A stretch of 16,551 nt of DNA from Anaerolineales bacterium (GCA_028689195.1 JAQTWR010000015.1:1-16551); one strand, 5' to 3'; positions 1 to 8,766 are shown, numbered from the stretch's first letter. Notes: generated by a model not told the origin, from the letters alone. Numbers and translations: made by a program.

Positions 1-99
1 AAACAGGAGAAAACTGCCAAAGGCGGTATCCGTGCCAAACAGTTCCAAGCCGCACTGAGAGAAGATTACCTCCTCAAAGTCCTCGCAGCTGGCAATTAA
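1..99 (+). CDS. C-terminal end of an unidentified protein (5' end outside window)
   Basis: Frame 1 is open from the first base to a TAA at 97-99 and encodes 32 residues, ending in ALREDYLLKVLAAGN. It is basic in its first half and looks like an amphipathic helix near the end. I do not recognise the family from this fragment. The base composition fits the neighbours, and the next gene, upp, starts 95 bp downstream on the same strand. No clear terminator hairpin lies between them, so read-through is possible. It could be a chance open frame, but the stop position and the coding-like composition make a real gene end more likely. Confidence 0.55.
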   Translation, partial: KQEKTAKGGIRAKQFQAALREDYLLKVLAAGN

Positions 100-155
100 G
101 ATGCGATTGCCCTGACAAACCTAAAGTCATATATCAAACGTTCGCTTTTCAAGAC

Positions 156-161
156 TATAAT
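156..161 (+). promoter_or_regulatory. Putative -10 box of the upp operon
   Basis: A perfect TATAAT lies 33 bp before the upp start codon, which would give a leader of about 26 nt containing the AGGAGA ribosome binding site at 181-186. No convincing -35 hexamer is seen at 16-18 bp spacing, so this is a candidate only. Confidence 0.4.
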
Positions 162-194
162 TGAACACATTCTATTGCACAGGAGAATTAACGC

Positions 195-821
195 ATGTCG
201 AACGTTTATGAATCCAAGCATCCGCTCGTTGCCCACAAACTCTCGCGCCTGCGCGATAAAAACACCGAACCCAAGAAGTTCCGCGAACTCGTTCGAGAAA
301 TTGCGGGACTTCTCGCGTATGAATCCACAGCCGATTTGTTAACCGTTCCGCGCGAATTGGAAACGCCTCTGGCAAAAATGACTGGCGCGGAACTTCAAGA
401 AAAAATCGGGCTTGTCCCCGTCTTGCGCGCGGGACTGGGTATGGTGGAAGGATTTTGGGAACTCATGCCCAGCGCGGAAGTTTGGCACATCGGGCTGTAC
501 CGCGACGAACATACGCTCAAGCCTGTGGAATATTACAACAAGTTACCCATCGAACCGCGCGTGTCGGTATGCATCATCCTCGACCCCATGCTCGCAACCG
601 GCGGCTCGGCGACCGCAACCGCCGACGTGCTAAAACGCTGGGGCGTGAAGAAAATAAAATACGTGGGACTCATCGCCGCCCCCGAAGGAATCAACGCGAT
701 GCAAACCGCGCACCCCGATATTGATATTTACACCGCCGCCATAGACGAAAGACTCAACGAACGCGCTTACATCCTGCCGGGACTCGGCGACGCGGGCGAT
801 AGGCAATTCGGGACGGGATGA
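195..821 (+). CDS. upp: Uracil phosphoribosyltransferase
   Basis: This cytosolic pyrimidine-salvage enzyme converts uracil and PRPP to UMP and pyrophosphate. At 208 aa the protein has the usual family length. The PRPP-binding loop is seen at residues 128-140 ([13 protein letters not shown]), and the uracil-binding C-terminal segment is at 192-208, including GLGDAGDR. The [13 protein letters not shown] stretch (74-86) is also typical of bacterial Upp. The ATG is preceded by a good Shine-Dalgarno sequence, AGGAGA at 181-186. It is the first gene of a probable three-gene unit: the next gene starts 33 bp after the stop with its own strong ribosome binding site. Nothing is truncated or odd. Confidence 0.97.
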   Translation: MSNVYESKHPLVAHKLSRLRDKNTEPKKFRELVREIAGLLAYESTADLLTVPRELETPLAKMTGAELQEKIGLVPVLRAGLGMVEGFWELMPSAEVWHIGLYRDEHTLKPVEYYNKLPIEPRVSVCIILDPMLATGGSATATADVLKRWGVKKIKYVGLIAAPEGINAMQTAHPDIDIYTAAIDERLNERAYILPGLGDAGDRQFGTG

Positions 822-854
822 TCGGCTGTCGGTATCCAGTCAGAAGGAGAGAAA

Positions 855-1397
855 ATGTTACTCGACGCAAGTATTGTCCTAGCCGCCCTCGTGATTGCAT
901 CCATCGTATACTTTTACTTCCGCGACCAGGAAATGATTGGCGGCTTAAAGGAATTTCTCAAAGAAGGACAATATAAATCAAGAATCGAGCCGCCCATCAA
1001 AACCCCTTTTATATACAAAAAACTTTTCAAAATCGCCAGCTATGACGGGCGACTAAAAACCGATATGCCCTATACCCTCATCCTCGGCATACGCGCCGCA
1101 GGCGAAGGCAAAGACCGCGTCCTTTATCAGTACGTCGGTTTTTACCTCCAGCCGCAAAACCAACTGAGCGACGAGTGGTTAAACGGATGGAAACATAAAG
1201 TCGCCGAGCGCGGAGACGGCTGGGCGGCAAAATCAAATATGGAAAAAATAGAAAATATCTGGGGAAGCAAAGGCGCGCCCGATAACCTCCCCATCCGCGC
1301 CGACCGGGTAAACGGCGGCGTCATCCTTGCATGGAATGGACTGCACACCCGCGAACACATCGAAGCGCGGATCAACGACGTGATGGCTTCACTATAA
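855..1397 (+). CDS. Hypothetical protein with one N-terminal membrane segment
   Basis: This 180-aa protein is not recognised. Residues 5-22 are strongly hydrophobic (SIVLAALVIASIVYFYF) and followed by charged residues, so a signal anchor or single-pass membrane protein is likely. The remaining 150 residues are hydrophilic and rich in aromatic residues (YQYVGFYLQPQ, WLNGWKHK), without Cys pairs or a recognisable catalytic motif. The ATG at 855 follows a strong AGAAGGAGAG sequence at 842-851. The gene lies 33 bp after upp and 12 bp before the amidase gene, which suggests cotranscription. A function cannot be given from the sequence. Confidence 0.8.
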   Translation: MLLDASIVLAALVIASIVYFYFRDQEMIGGLKEFLKEGQYKSRIEPPIKTPFIYKKLFKIASYDGRLKTDMPYTLILGIRAAGEGKDRVLYQYVGFYLQPQNQLSDEWLNGWKHKVAERGDGWAAKSNMEKIENIWGSKGAPDNLPIRADRVNGGVILAWNGLHTREHIEARINDVMASL

Positions 1398-1409
1398 AAA
1401 TGAGGAAAC

Positions 1410-3095
1410 ATGGAAAATAAAAACTCTTACGATCTCAAGTCCGTTAAACTTCCGTATCTTGCGGGCGGCGCGTTAAAGTTTTTCGCGTCGCTGGTCGAGG
1501 GAAATTTGCGCGGCGCATTGATGCCCAGCCTGCTTGAAAGCGCGGGCATTAACTGGCTGCGAAAACAAACTTTCGTAGAAGCGCCCACGCACCTGCCGAT
1601 CCATTACACAGGCGAATTGCAAACAGAATCTTCATCTGTTTCTGAAAATGAATTTCCCCAAAAATCATCCGCGACAAAGGGATTTCAATTTACGAGCGTA
1701 CACGACCTTGCAAAAGCCTACCGCGACGGAACCGTCACGCCGGAGCAGGTTGCCAGAAAAGTTTTAGACTCGATCAAAGAAAACGATTCGAGCGGCGCGC
1801 CGCTAAAAGCCTTCACCGCAATTTACGCCGAAGACGTAATGCGACAGGCGCGCGAATCCGCCGCGCGAATCAAAGCGGGCAAAGCGCTGAGCGTCTTCGA
1901 CGGCATTCCCGTTGCAATCAAAGACGAAGTGGATATGACCCCGTATCCCACCACAGTGGGAACTTCATTTCTGGGAAAAGAACCCGCGCAGGAAGATTCA
2001 ACCGTCGTCGCAAGACTGCGAAACGCGGGCGCGGTATTGATCGGTAAAACCAACATGCACGAAATCGGGATCAACGTCACGGGGCTGAACCCGCATCACG
2101 GCACAACGCGCAATCCGTACAACGCCGATCACTTCACCGGCGGCAGTTCAAGCGGATCGGCAACGGCGGTCGCGGCGGGCTTCGTGCCCTTCGCCATCGG
2201 CGCGGATGGCGGCGGTTCGATTCGCATCCCCGCTTCGTTTTGCGGCGTCGTAGGACTCAAATGTACCTTCGGGCGCGTCAGCGAGTTCGGCGCATTTCCG
2301 CTGGATTGGAGCGTCGCGCATATTGGTCCGCTTGCCGCATCCGCAACCGACGCGGCGCTGGCGTACGCGCTCATCGCGGGACCCGATACAAAAGACAAAA
2401 TTTCATTACACCAGCCTTTGCCGACCTTGCAAGGCTGGGATAACCTCAACCTTAAAGGATTGAAACTCGGCGTATACAAAGAATGGTTCGCACACGCAGA
2501 AAAAGAAGTTGTCGCCGCGTGCGAAGCCATGCTGAAACAATTTGAATCCATGGGTTGCGAAATTGTTGAAGTGGTCATTCCGAATCTCGAAGCGAATCGC
2601 ATCGCGCATAGCGTGACGATCTTAAGCGAAATGGCGCAGGCGATGAACGAAACTTACGACAAACATCACCGCGAGCACGGCTTGGATGTGCGCGTGAACC
2701 TCGCGCTCGCGCGGCAATTCACCGCCACAGATTACGTCACCGCGCAGAGAATCCGCACGCGGATGATGAATCACTTTGCCGACGCGTTCAAAAACGCGGA
2801 TGTGATTCTCACGCCCGCCACAGGAATCGCCGCGCCGCAAATCAAATCTGGCGCGCTGCCCGCTGGCGAATCGGATTTGACCACCACTATCGAAATTATG
2901 CGTTTTGCCACCGCCGCAAATTTGACGGGACTTCCCGCGATTAGTTTCCCCGTTGGTTACACACAAAAAGGATTGCCCATCGGCTTGCAAGTCATCGGCA
3001 AAGCATGGGACGAGAAAACCTTGCTGCGTTTGGCGCTAGCCGCCGAGCAGGTTGTTGAACGCAAAGAGCCGCAAACGCATTACAAAATTTTATAA
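1410..3095 (+). CDS. Amidase signature family hydrolase
   Basis: Members of this family hydrolyse amide bonds with a Ser-cisSer-Lys triad. All three residues are visible: Lys171 in VAIKDE, cis-Ser246 in the GGSSSGS motif (244-250), and nucleophile Ser270 in GGGSIRIP. The spacings, 75 and 24 residues, match well-studied members such as FAAH. The protein has 561 aa, longer than GatA-like enzymes (about 480), because of roughly 90 extra N-terminal residues ahead of the usual start of the fold near [17 protein letters not shown]. No signal peptide is obvious. The ATG is preceded by TGAGGAAAC and lies 12 bp after the upstream gene, so it is probably the last gene of the upp unit. The substrate is unknown. 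There is no gatB/gatC partner nearby, so a role in tRNA-dependent amidation is not supported here. Confidence 0.92.
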   Translation: MENKNSYDLKSVKLPYLAGGALKFFASLVEGNLRGALMPSLLESAGINWLRKQTFVEAPTHLPIHYTGELQTESSSVSENEFPQKSSATKGFQFTSVHDLAKAYRDGTVTPEQVARKVLDSIKENDSSGAPLKAFTAIYAEDVMRQARESAARIKAGKALSVFDGIPVAIKDEVDMTPYPTTVGTSFLGKEPAQEDSTVVARLRNAGAVLIGKTNMHEIGINVTGLNPHHGTTRNPYNADHFTGGSSSGSATAVAAGFVPFAIGADGGGSIRIPASFCGVVGLKCTFGRVSEFGAFPLDWSVAHIGPLAASATDAALAYALIAGPDTKDKISLHQPLPTLQGWDNLNLKGLKLGVYKEWFAHAEKEVVAACEAMLKQFESMGCEIVEVVIPNLEANRIAHSVTILSEMAQAMNETYDKHHREHGLDVRVNLALARQFTATDYVTAQRIRTRMMNHFADAFKNADVILTPATGIAAPQIKSGALPAGESDLTTTIEIMRFATAANLTGLPAISFPVGYTQKGLPIGLQVIGKAWDEKTLLRLALAAEQVVERKEPQTHYKIL

Positions 3096-3100
3096 TACGC

Positions 3101-3133
3101 AAATGACGGTCGCTTACAAAGTGACCGTCATTT
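3101..3133. terminator. Bidirectional terminator between amidase and rpe
   Basis: A perfect 11-bp stem (AAATGACGGTC at 3101-3111 with its complement at 3123-3133) encloses an 11-nt loop. It lies between two convergent genes and is followed by a T-rich tract on the plus strand. The rpe stop codon (3128-3130) lies inside the right arm. Confidence 0.8.
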
Positions 3134-3793
3134 TATTACGCGATGAAACGCCGCGATATTTTCTGCCACAGAAAGTTTCCCACCAAAGACCGCGCTGCCC
3201 GCAACAAGAACCGTCGCGCCCGCGTTGATAACTTCTTTAGCGTTTTCCGGTTTGACTCCCCCTTCCACTTGCAACCATGCTTTTGAATTAATTGAATCCA
3301 ACATCTTGCGCAATCGTTTAATTTTATCTGTGCTGGATGGAATATAACTTTGTCCGCCAAAACCCGGGTTGACCGACATCACGAGCGCGAGATCAACTTG
3401 AGGCAGGATTTCTTCCAAAGCGGTTAGCGAGGTCGCGGGGTTCAGCGTCACGCCCGCCTTGCATCCCAATTCTTTGATGTGTTGAATCGTGCGATGTAAA
3501 TGCGGACAGGTTTCCACTTGCACGGTAATGCTGTTCGCGCCCGCGCGCGCAAAATCTTCAAGAAAATTATCGGGATGTTCGACCATTAAGTGAACGTCTA
3601 AAATCGCGCCAGTCTCCACGCTCAAAGGACGCAACGCCGCGACAACCAGCGGACCAAAACTAATATTCGGGACGAAATGTCCGTCCATCACGTCAACGTG
3701 CAGCCAATCTACGCCAGCCGAAATCGCTTCGCGGACGTGAGATTCAAGGCGGGCAAAATTCGCGGCAAGAATCGAGGGGGCAAGTTTTATCAT
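3128..3793 (-). CDS. rpe: Ribulose-phosphate 3-epimerase
   Basis: This enzyme interconverts ribulose 5-phosphate and xylulose 5-phosphate in the pentose phosphate pathway. It is a TIM barrel of 221 aa, the usual length. Seen motifs are the N-terminal KLAPSILAANFARL, HVDVMDGHFVPN (His32, Asp34), DVHLM (His68), the MSVNPGFGGQ phosphate loop, and VAGSAVFGG. The strand that normally reads VDGG is VEGG here: Glu177 stands where the family has an Asp that binds the metal and acts as acid/base. The frame extends 22 codons further upstream, but the ATG at 3793 is preferred because AAAGGAA lies just before it (about 3800-3806) and the family begins there. The gene is convergent with the amidase and divergent from the histidine kinase. 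Confidence 0.95.
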   Translation of the reverse strand: MIKLAPSILAANFARLESHVREAISAGVDWLHVDVMDGHFVPNISFGPLVVAALRPLSVETGAILDVHLMVEHPDNFLEDFARAGANSITVQVETCPHLHRTIQHIKELGCKAGVTLNPATSLTALEEILPQVDLALVMSVNPGFGGQSYIPSSTDKIKRLRKMLDSINSKAWLQVEGGVKPENAKEVINAGATVLVAGSAVFGGKLSVAENIAAFHRVIK

Positions 3794-3846
3794 GTGAAAT
3801 TCCTTTGGCGTGATGCGTAGTTCGGGATTCGTAAAATGACTTACAA

Positions 3847-3852
3847 ATTGTA
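3847..3852 (-). promoter_or_regulatory. Putative -10 box for rpe
   Basis: TACAAT reads on the minus strand in the divergent rpe/histidine kinase intergenic region, 53 bp before the rpe start. The -35 match is weak. Weak candidate. Confidence 0.3.
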
Positions 3853-3884
3853 ATCGCATTTATAAAATTCCAATACGCGGGTGA

Positions 3885-3890
3885 TAGAAT
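3885..3890 (+). promoter_or_regulatory. Putative extended -10 (TGATAGAAT) upstream of the histidine kinase
   Basis: TG-A-TAGAAT at 3882-3890 resembles an extended -10 box pointing to the kinase gene 49 bp away. A second, weaker box (CATAAT, 3920-3925) lies closer to the start. Which one is used, if either, cannot be decided by eye. Confidence 0.25.
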
Positions 3891-3909
3891 AACGAGGTAA
3901 TCAAGTTTT

Positions 3910-3933
3910 ATTCATCCTTCATAATTCATCCTT
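3910..3933. repeat. Two direct copies of a 10-bp sequence, 14-bp period
   Basis: ATTCATCCTT occurs at 3910-3919 and again at 3924-3933, immediately before the histidine kinase start. It fills the place where a Shine-Dalgarno sequence would be expected, and none is present. Confidence 0.6.
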
Positions 3934-3939
3934 TCCCCC

Positions 3940-5487
3940 ATGCTCCCTTCCAACCTCCTCCCCGATTTTCGCGTCCGTCAACGAGATTATTTACTCGAAA
4001 TTTCGCGCCTCTTAACGCAAGAATTGGATATTGAAAAACTGCTCGCGCGGATTTTGCGCGTGTCCATCGAAATGCTCGCAGGGCAAGCGGGACTCATCGC
4101 GCTGAAACAACCCGAAGGCTGGCGCGTCTCTGCCGCGCACGGAATCGCGCCCGCGTTTATGAGTTACCTCGAACCGCTGCTCGCCGAAGAAATTGTCAGC
4201 GAGTTGGATGTGCGCGAGCTCAATCGCATGTTGAAAGAATTGACCTACACCGCCAGCATGGGGCTGCTCAACGGAACGGGACTGCCGCTCGCCGCGCATG
4301 GAAAAGTCATTGGCGTGATTTTTATCTTCCGCAACTACGCGGATTTGTTCACGCATAACGACCGCGTGCTGTTGCAATCCTTTGCCGATCAAGCCGCCAT
4401 CGCGGTCTTCAACGCGCAACTTTACGGGCAGGTCTCCTACGAGAAGCAAAGACTCGACGCGCTTTTAGATTCCGCCGCCGATGGGATTCTGATCCTCGAC
4501 GCGAATCTAAATATCGAACGATGCAACGCCGCGTTTGAAAAACTCTACGAACTAACGCGCGATGAAATTGTCGGCAAGGGTCACAAAGAAATCGTAAAGT
4601 GGAAAAAAGAACCGCAGGGAATCACGCTCGAAGAATCCGTGCAAAGCGGATGGCCCCCAACGCCTAACGCCACGCTTTACGTGGAAGGCGATCTTAAACG
4701 ACCGTCGCCGATTCCCTTGCCCGTGGGAATCACTTACGCGCCGCTGCTTTCCAATGAAAATAAATTACGCAACATCATCGTCAGCGTGCGCGATATTACG
4801 CATTTTAGAAACGCGGATGAAATCAAAGCCACGTTTATCTCCATCGTCAGTCACGAACTCCGCACGCCTGTCGCGCTCATCAAAGGCTACGCATCCACGC
4901 TGCGCCGCGACGACGCGAAATGGGACAAGCGCACCATCAGCGATTCGCTGGCGGTGATCGAAGAAGAGGCGGATCGTTTATCGAAAATGATTGACGATTT
5001 ATTGGACGCGTCGCGTTTGCAAGCGGGCGGATTGAGCCTCAATCAATCGGATGTGGCGCTGCCGAATCTCGCGGCGCGTATTGTCGAGCGCTTCGCGGCG
5101 CAATCGCCGAAGCATCGTCTGGTAACGGACTTTCCTTCCAACTTCCCCGTCATCATCGGCGACGAGACGCGCATTGAACAGGTCATCGCGAATCTTGTAT
5201 CCAACGCGTTGAAATATACGCCCGAAGGCGAGATCAAAATCAGCGGAACGGCGCGCCCCGAGCAGGTCATCATCTGCGTCAGCGATGAAGGCAAAGGCAT
5301 CGCCGCGCAAGACCTGCCGCACATCTTCGACCGTTTCTATCGCTCGACCACTGCCGTCAAACACACCAAAGGCGCCGGGCTGGGACTTTACCTCGCGCGC
5401 GCCATCGTCGAAGCGCACGGCGGAAGAATCTGGGCGGATGCGGGCGCAAGTACGGGGGCAAGGATTTATTTTTCGCTGCCGCGTTGA
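3940..5487 (+). CDS. Soluble GAF-PAS sensor histidine kinase
   Basis: This two-component sensor kinase of 515 aa autophosphorylates on His and would pass the phosphate to a response regulator not present in the window. Domains in order: a GAF-like sensor (about 15-162), a PAS domain (about 170-290, with LLDSAADGILILDANLNI at its start), a HisKA dimerisation domain with phospho-acceptor His305 in SHELRTP, and a HATPase domain (about 405-515) with N box (Asn422), G1 box DEGKG (449-453), F box FDRFYRS and G2 box GAGLGLYLA. No transmembrane segment is visible, so it is probably cytosolic and senses an internal signal. The ATG at 3940 has no Shine-Dalgarno sequence, so the start is less certain than for the neighbours. 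pepF follows after 50 bp with its own possible promoter. Confidence 0.93.
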   Translation: MLPSNLLPDFRVRQRDYLLEISRLLTQELDIEKLLARILRVSIEMLAGQAGLIALKQPEGWRVSAAHGIAPAFMSYLEPLLAEEIVSELDVRELNRMLKELTYTASMGLLNGTGLPLAAHGKVIGVIFIFRNYADLFTHNDRVLLQSFADQAAIAVFNAQLYGQVSYEKQRLDALLDSAADGILILDANLNIERCNAAFEKLYELTRDEIVGKGHKEIVKWKKEPQGITLEESVQSGWPPTPNATLYVEGDLKRPSPIPLPVGITYAPLLSNENKLRNIIVSVRDITHFRNADEIKATFISIVSHELRTPVALIKGYASTLRRDDAKWDKRTISDSLAVIEEEADRLSKMIDDLLDASRLQAGGLSLNQSDVALPNLAARIVERFAAQSPKHRLVTDFPSNFPVIIGDETRIEQVIANLVSNALKYTPEGEIKISGTARPEQVIICVSDEGKGIAAQDLPHIFDRFYRSTTAVKHTKGAGLGLYLARAIVEAHGGRIWADAGASTGARIYFSLPR

Positions 5488-5499
5488 ATCTTCAAATGG

Positions 5500-5505
5500 T
5501 AAAAT
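5500..5505 (+). promoter_or_regulatory. Putative -10 box upstream of the oligopeptidase gene
   Basis: TAAAAT lies 32 bp before the start codon of the M3 peptidase, which has a Shine-Dalgarno sequence (AAAGGAA, about 5527-5533). No clear -35 box is seen. Confidence 0.3.
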
Positions 5506-5537
5506 AACTCATCATTTCCAATCAAAAAAAGGAACCT

Positions 5538-7346
5538 ATGGCAACCTCAATCCCCCCTCGCAGTAAGGTCGACAAGAAATATACATGGAACGCGGAAAGC
5601 GTTTTCAAAACCCAAAAGGCATGGGAAGCGGAAGTTAAAAGCGTCCTCGGCGAACTGCCGAACGTCAAAAAATACGAAGGCAGGCTAGGCGAAAGCGCGG
5701 ATACTCTCGTCGAAGCGTTTGACGCGCTGGAAGCGTTGATGAAGCGCGTCATGCATGTTTTTGTGTACGCGGGTTTTTCATACAACGTGGATACCACCGA
5801 TCAAAATGCCGCGGCAATGTTCGGCAAAGCGCAAGCCATGTATGGTCAAGTGGCGGGCGCAGTTTCCTTCATCAACCCCGAACTGCTGAAAATTGGGAAA
5901 TCCAAATTAAACAAATGGATGAAGCAAAATCCCAAACTCGTGGTGCAGGCGCATAACATTGACAATCTGTTCCGCAAACAGGCGCATGTGCGCTCCGCCG
6001 AGGTGGAAGAATTGCTCGGCATGGTCAGCGACCCGCTGGGCGGCGCGGGCAACAGTAGCAGCATGTTGACCGGCGCGGATTTCAAATTCGCGCCCGCGGT
6101 AGACAGCAAAGGCAGGAAGATCGAAGTCACACAGGGAAACTTCCACACTTCGTTGATGGAACATCCCGACCGCAAAGTGCGCCAGACCGCCTTCGAGAGT
6201 TATATGGATAAGCATCTCGAATTCAAGAACACGCTCGCCGCAAATTTGACGACTTCCATCAAAGCCAACGTTTTTTATTCGCAAGCGCGCAAACATGAAA
6301 ATTCATTGTCCGCGTCGCTTTTTGAAAACAACATCCCCGTCGAAGTTTTTCACAATCTAATCAACACGTTCAAAAAACATTTACCCACATGGCATCGCTA
6401 TTTCGAACTTCATCGCAAAGCGCTAAAGTTGAAAGAAATTAACTATTACGATATGTGGGCTCCGATGGCGCAAAAGAAAACCAAAGTGCCTTATGAAAAA
6501 GCCGTCGAATTAATCTGCGACAGCCTCGCGCCGATGGGCAAAGACTATACCGATACCATTCGGCAGGGCGCGCTCAAAAACCGCTGGGTGGACGTGTATC
6601 CCAACAAGGGAAAATCCAACGGCGCATTCTCGTGGGGCGCGCCGGGAACCTATCCCTTTATTATGATGAGTTACACCGATGAAGTCGGCAGCATGAGCAC
6701 GCTCGCGCACGAACTCGGTCACTCGATGCACTCGTATCTCACGTGGAAGAATCAGCCGCTCGCGTATGCCGAATATTCATTATTCGTCGCAGAGGTCGCG
6801 TCGAATTTTCATCAAGCCATGATGCGCGGACATTTGCTCAAAACCGTTACGGATAAAAATTTCCGCATTGCGTTGATCGAAGAAGCCATCGGCGGAAATT
6901 TCTTCCGATATTTTTTCCAGATGCCCACCCTCGCGCGCTTTGAACTTGAAACGCATCAGCGCGTCGAGCGCGGAGAATCCCTGACCGCCGATTCGATGAT
7001 CGACCTGATGGCAGATTTATTCGCCGAAGGATTCGGTCCCAAAGTCAAAGTGGATCGTCCGCGCGTCGGGATGGTCTGGTCTACGTTTGGGCACCTGTTC
7101 TCGGATTATTATGTGTATCAATACACAACGGGAATATCCGGCGCGCACGCGTTGTCAGGAAGAATACTGCGCGGCGAACCCAACGCGGTGGAAGATTATC
7201 GCGGATTCTTGAATTCAGGTTCGTCCGTTTATCCGCTGGATGTATTGAAGAAAGCCGGCGTCGACCTCGCCACTCCGAAAGCCATCGAAGAAACCTTCGC
7301 GGTTATGGAAAATTATATTGATCAACTAGAAGAACTGGTTGGTTAG
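5538..7346 (+). CDS. pepF: M3 family oligoendopeptidase (PepF-like)
   Basis: This zinc metallopeptidase cleaves short peptides in the cytosol, usually in peptide turnover. The protein has 602 aa, the expected length for PepF. The zinc site is HELGH at 391-395 within LAHELGHSMHSY, with the third ligand Glu419 in FVAEVASNF. Other family marks are GAFSWGAPGTYPFIMMSY before the site and YQYTTGISGAHAL near the C-terminus, which is the substrate-binding Tyr region. The N-terminal half is helical, as in the family. There is no signal peptide. The ATG follows AAAGGAA at a suitable distance. It lies 50 bp after the histidine kinase and 61 bp before the CpXC gene. No truncation is seen. Confidence 0.95.
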   Translation: MATSIPPRSKVDKKYTWNAESVFKTQKAWEAEVKSVLGELPNVKKYEGRLGESADTLVEAFDALEALMKRVMHVFVYAGFSYNVDTTDQNAAAMFGKAQAMYGQVAGAVSFINPELLKIGKSKLNKWMKQNPKLVVQAHNIDNLFRKQAHVRSAEVEELLGMVSDPLGGAGNSSSMLTGADFKFAPAVDSKGRKIEVTQGNFHTSLMEHPDRKVRQTAFESYMDKHLEFKNTLAANLTTSIKANVFYSQARKHENSLSASLFENNIPVEVFHNLINTFKKHLPTWHRYFELHRKALKLKEINYYDMWAPMAQKKTKVPYEKAVELICDSLAPMGKDYTDTIRQGALKNRWVDVYPNKGKSNGAFSWGAPGTYPFIMMSYTDEVGSMSTLAHELGHSMHSYLTWKNQPLAYAEYSLFVAEVASNFHQAMMRGHLLKTVTDKNFRIALIEEAIGGNFFRYFFQMPTLARFELETHQRVERGESLTADSMIDLMADLFAEGFGPKVKVDRPRVGMVWSTFGHLFSDYYVYQYTTGISGAHALSGRILRGEPNAVEDYRGFLNSGSSVYPLDVLKKAGVDLATPKAIEETFAVMENYIDQLEELVG

Positions 7347-7383
7347 TCTTCTAGTCTGCTGGTCTTCTAGACCACTAGACCAC
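7344..7383. repeat. Five tandem 8-bp units forming a hairpin, starting at the pepF stop codon
   Basis: The units are TAGTCTTC, TAGTCTGC, TGGTCTTC, TAGACCAC and TAGACCAC. The last two are close to the reverse complement of the first three, so the array can fold (GGTCT and AGACC around TCT, with outer CTAGT and ACTAG). The first unit begins with the TAG stop codon of pepF. There is no T-tract, so it is a poor intrinsic terminator. Confidence 0.6.
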
Positions 7384-7407
7384 TAATTCTAAAATCGGAA
7401 ATAAATA

Positions 7408-8766
7408 ATGCCTCAAACTCAAATCTCATGTCCCCGTTGTAAACAAACCATCCCCGCCAACGTCGAGCAACTTTTTGACGTGACGCAGGATCCAGCCGCC
7501 AAGCATCGCCTGCTCAGCGGACAATCGAACCACGCCCACTGCCAACTCTGCGGATACGAAGGTCGCCTCGCAACGCCCGTTGTTTATCACGACAACGAAA
7601 AAGAATTGCTGCTCACCTTCTTCCCGCCCGAGTTGGGAATGTCGGTCAACGAACAGGAAAAGTTAATTGGTCCGCTCATCAAGCAAGTGATGGACCGCCT
7701 GCCGCCTGAAAAGCGCAAAGGCTATTTGCTCAAAGCGCAAGCCAACTTCACTTACGAATCCATGATCGAAACCATTTTGATCAAAGACGGCATCTCGCCC
7801 GATGCGCTCAAAGAGCAGCAGGAGCGCGTGAAATTCATCGAGCGTTTGATGCAAACCACTACTGCCAGCGTCCGCTCTGAGATGATCAAGCAAAACGAAA
7901 AAATCATTGACGAGCAATTCTTCTCTCTGTTCAGCCGCATCGCGCAAAACGCCATGCAAGGCGGGCAGGAACCCATTGCGCGCGCGTTAATCGAATTGCA
8001 AAAACAACTTCTGGATGAAACCAAATTCGGGCGCAAATTAAAAGAAACCGTCGCAGAAATGGAAGCCGCGACAAAGACCCTGCAAGACGCGGGGAAAAGC
8101 CTGACGCGCGAATTGCTGCTCGACTTCGTAATCGCCGCGCCAACCGATGAGCGCATCCGCGCGTATGTTTCCCTCGCGCGCAACGGCATGGATTATGTCT
8201 TCTTCCAGAATCTCACCGAGAAAATAGAAAAATCATCGGGCGAAGAAAAAACGCGCCTCGAATCCATCCGCGAAAAATTGCTGGGTTTCGTCGCCGAAGT
8301 GGATAAGCAAATGGAAGCGCGTCTCAAACAAGCGCAGGAATTTGTCGAGTCGCTGCTCGCGCAGGATGATATTGAGAAAGCCACGCGCGAAAATCTTGAA
8401 AACTTCACGCAGGATTCTGTAGAAATCGTCAATCAGCTTTTGCAGGAGGCATCGCAAAAGAACGACTATGCGCGCATGGGCAAATTACAAAAAATGGCGC
8501 AAGTCTTGCAGGAAGCCAGCGCCCCCCCGCCAGAGATTGCCTTCATCGAGCAACTGCTTCAAGCGCCCGACGACGCAGCCGTCGAGAAAATGCTCGCCGA
8601 CAACGACGCGATGATCAACAATCAATTTGTCGAAGCGCTCAGCGGATTGGTCGCGCAAATGGAAGCGCAGGACAATCCCGAAGCCAAAGCGCTGGGCGAA
8701 AGACTCAGCGAGGTGTATAAAATCGCGCTGAGATATTCGATGAAAAAACAGATGTCACAGCAATAA
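7408..8766 (+). CDS. CpXC-domain protein with about four C-terminal helical repeats
   Basis: The protein has 452 aa. Residues 6-115 look like the CpXC domain: two Cys pairs, CPRC (8-11) and CQLC (45-48), form a probable zinc ribbon, followed by a beta-rich part (PVVYHDNEKELLLTFFPPE). The rest is helical. I see about four repeats of roughly 60 residues, near 143-203, 237-293, 311-368 and 379-436. The first and last align best (FIERLMQ with FIEQLLQ, ARALIELQ with AKALGERL). Such repeats resemble helical arrays often found in Chloroflexota proteins and suggest a protein-binding scaffold; no enzymatic motif is seen. No Shine-Dalgarno sequence precedes the ATG, and a TAAAAT box ends 12 bp before it. 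The function is not known. Confidence 0.85.
   Translation: MPQTQISCPRCKQTIPANVEQLFDVTQDPAAKHRLLSGQSNHAHCQLCGYEGRLATPVVYHDNEKELLLTFFPPELGMSVNEQEKLIGPLIKQVMDRLPPEKRKGYLLKAQANFTYESMIETILIKDGISPDALKEQQERVKFIERLMQTTTASVRSEMIKQNEKIIDEQFFSLFSRIAQNAMQGGQEPIARALIELQKQLLDETKFGRKLKETVAEMEAATKTLQDAGKSLTRELLLDFVIAAPTDERIRAYVSLARNGMDYVFFQNLTEKIEKSSGEEKTRLESIREKLLGFVAEVDKQMEARLKQAQEFVESLLAQDDIEKATRENLENFTQDSVEIVNQLLQEASQKNDYARMGKLQKMAQVLQEASAPPPEIAFIEQLLQAPDDAAVEKMLADNDAMINNQFVEALSGLVAQMEAQDNPEAKALGERLSEVYKIALRYSMKKQMSQQ

Noticed and set aside
2129..2602. 157-codon open frame antisense to the amidase, and similar long antisense frames in other genes
   Set aside because: These follow from codon bias in the real genes. 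They lack ribosome binding sites and recognisable motifs, while the overlapping frames have full catalytic motifs.
3794..3859. 22-codon upstream extension of rpe
   Set aside because: A Shine-Dalgarno sequence precedes the ATG at 3793, where the family begins, and the extra residues match no part of Rpe.
7344..7383. Intrinsic terminator after pepF
   Set aside because: The repeat can fold, but no T-run follows on the plus strand, and the weak stems are interrupted.
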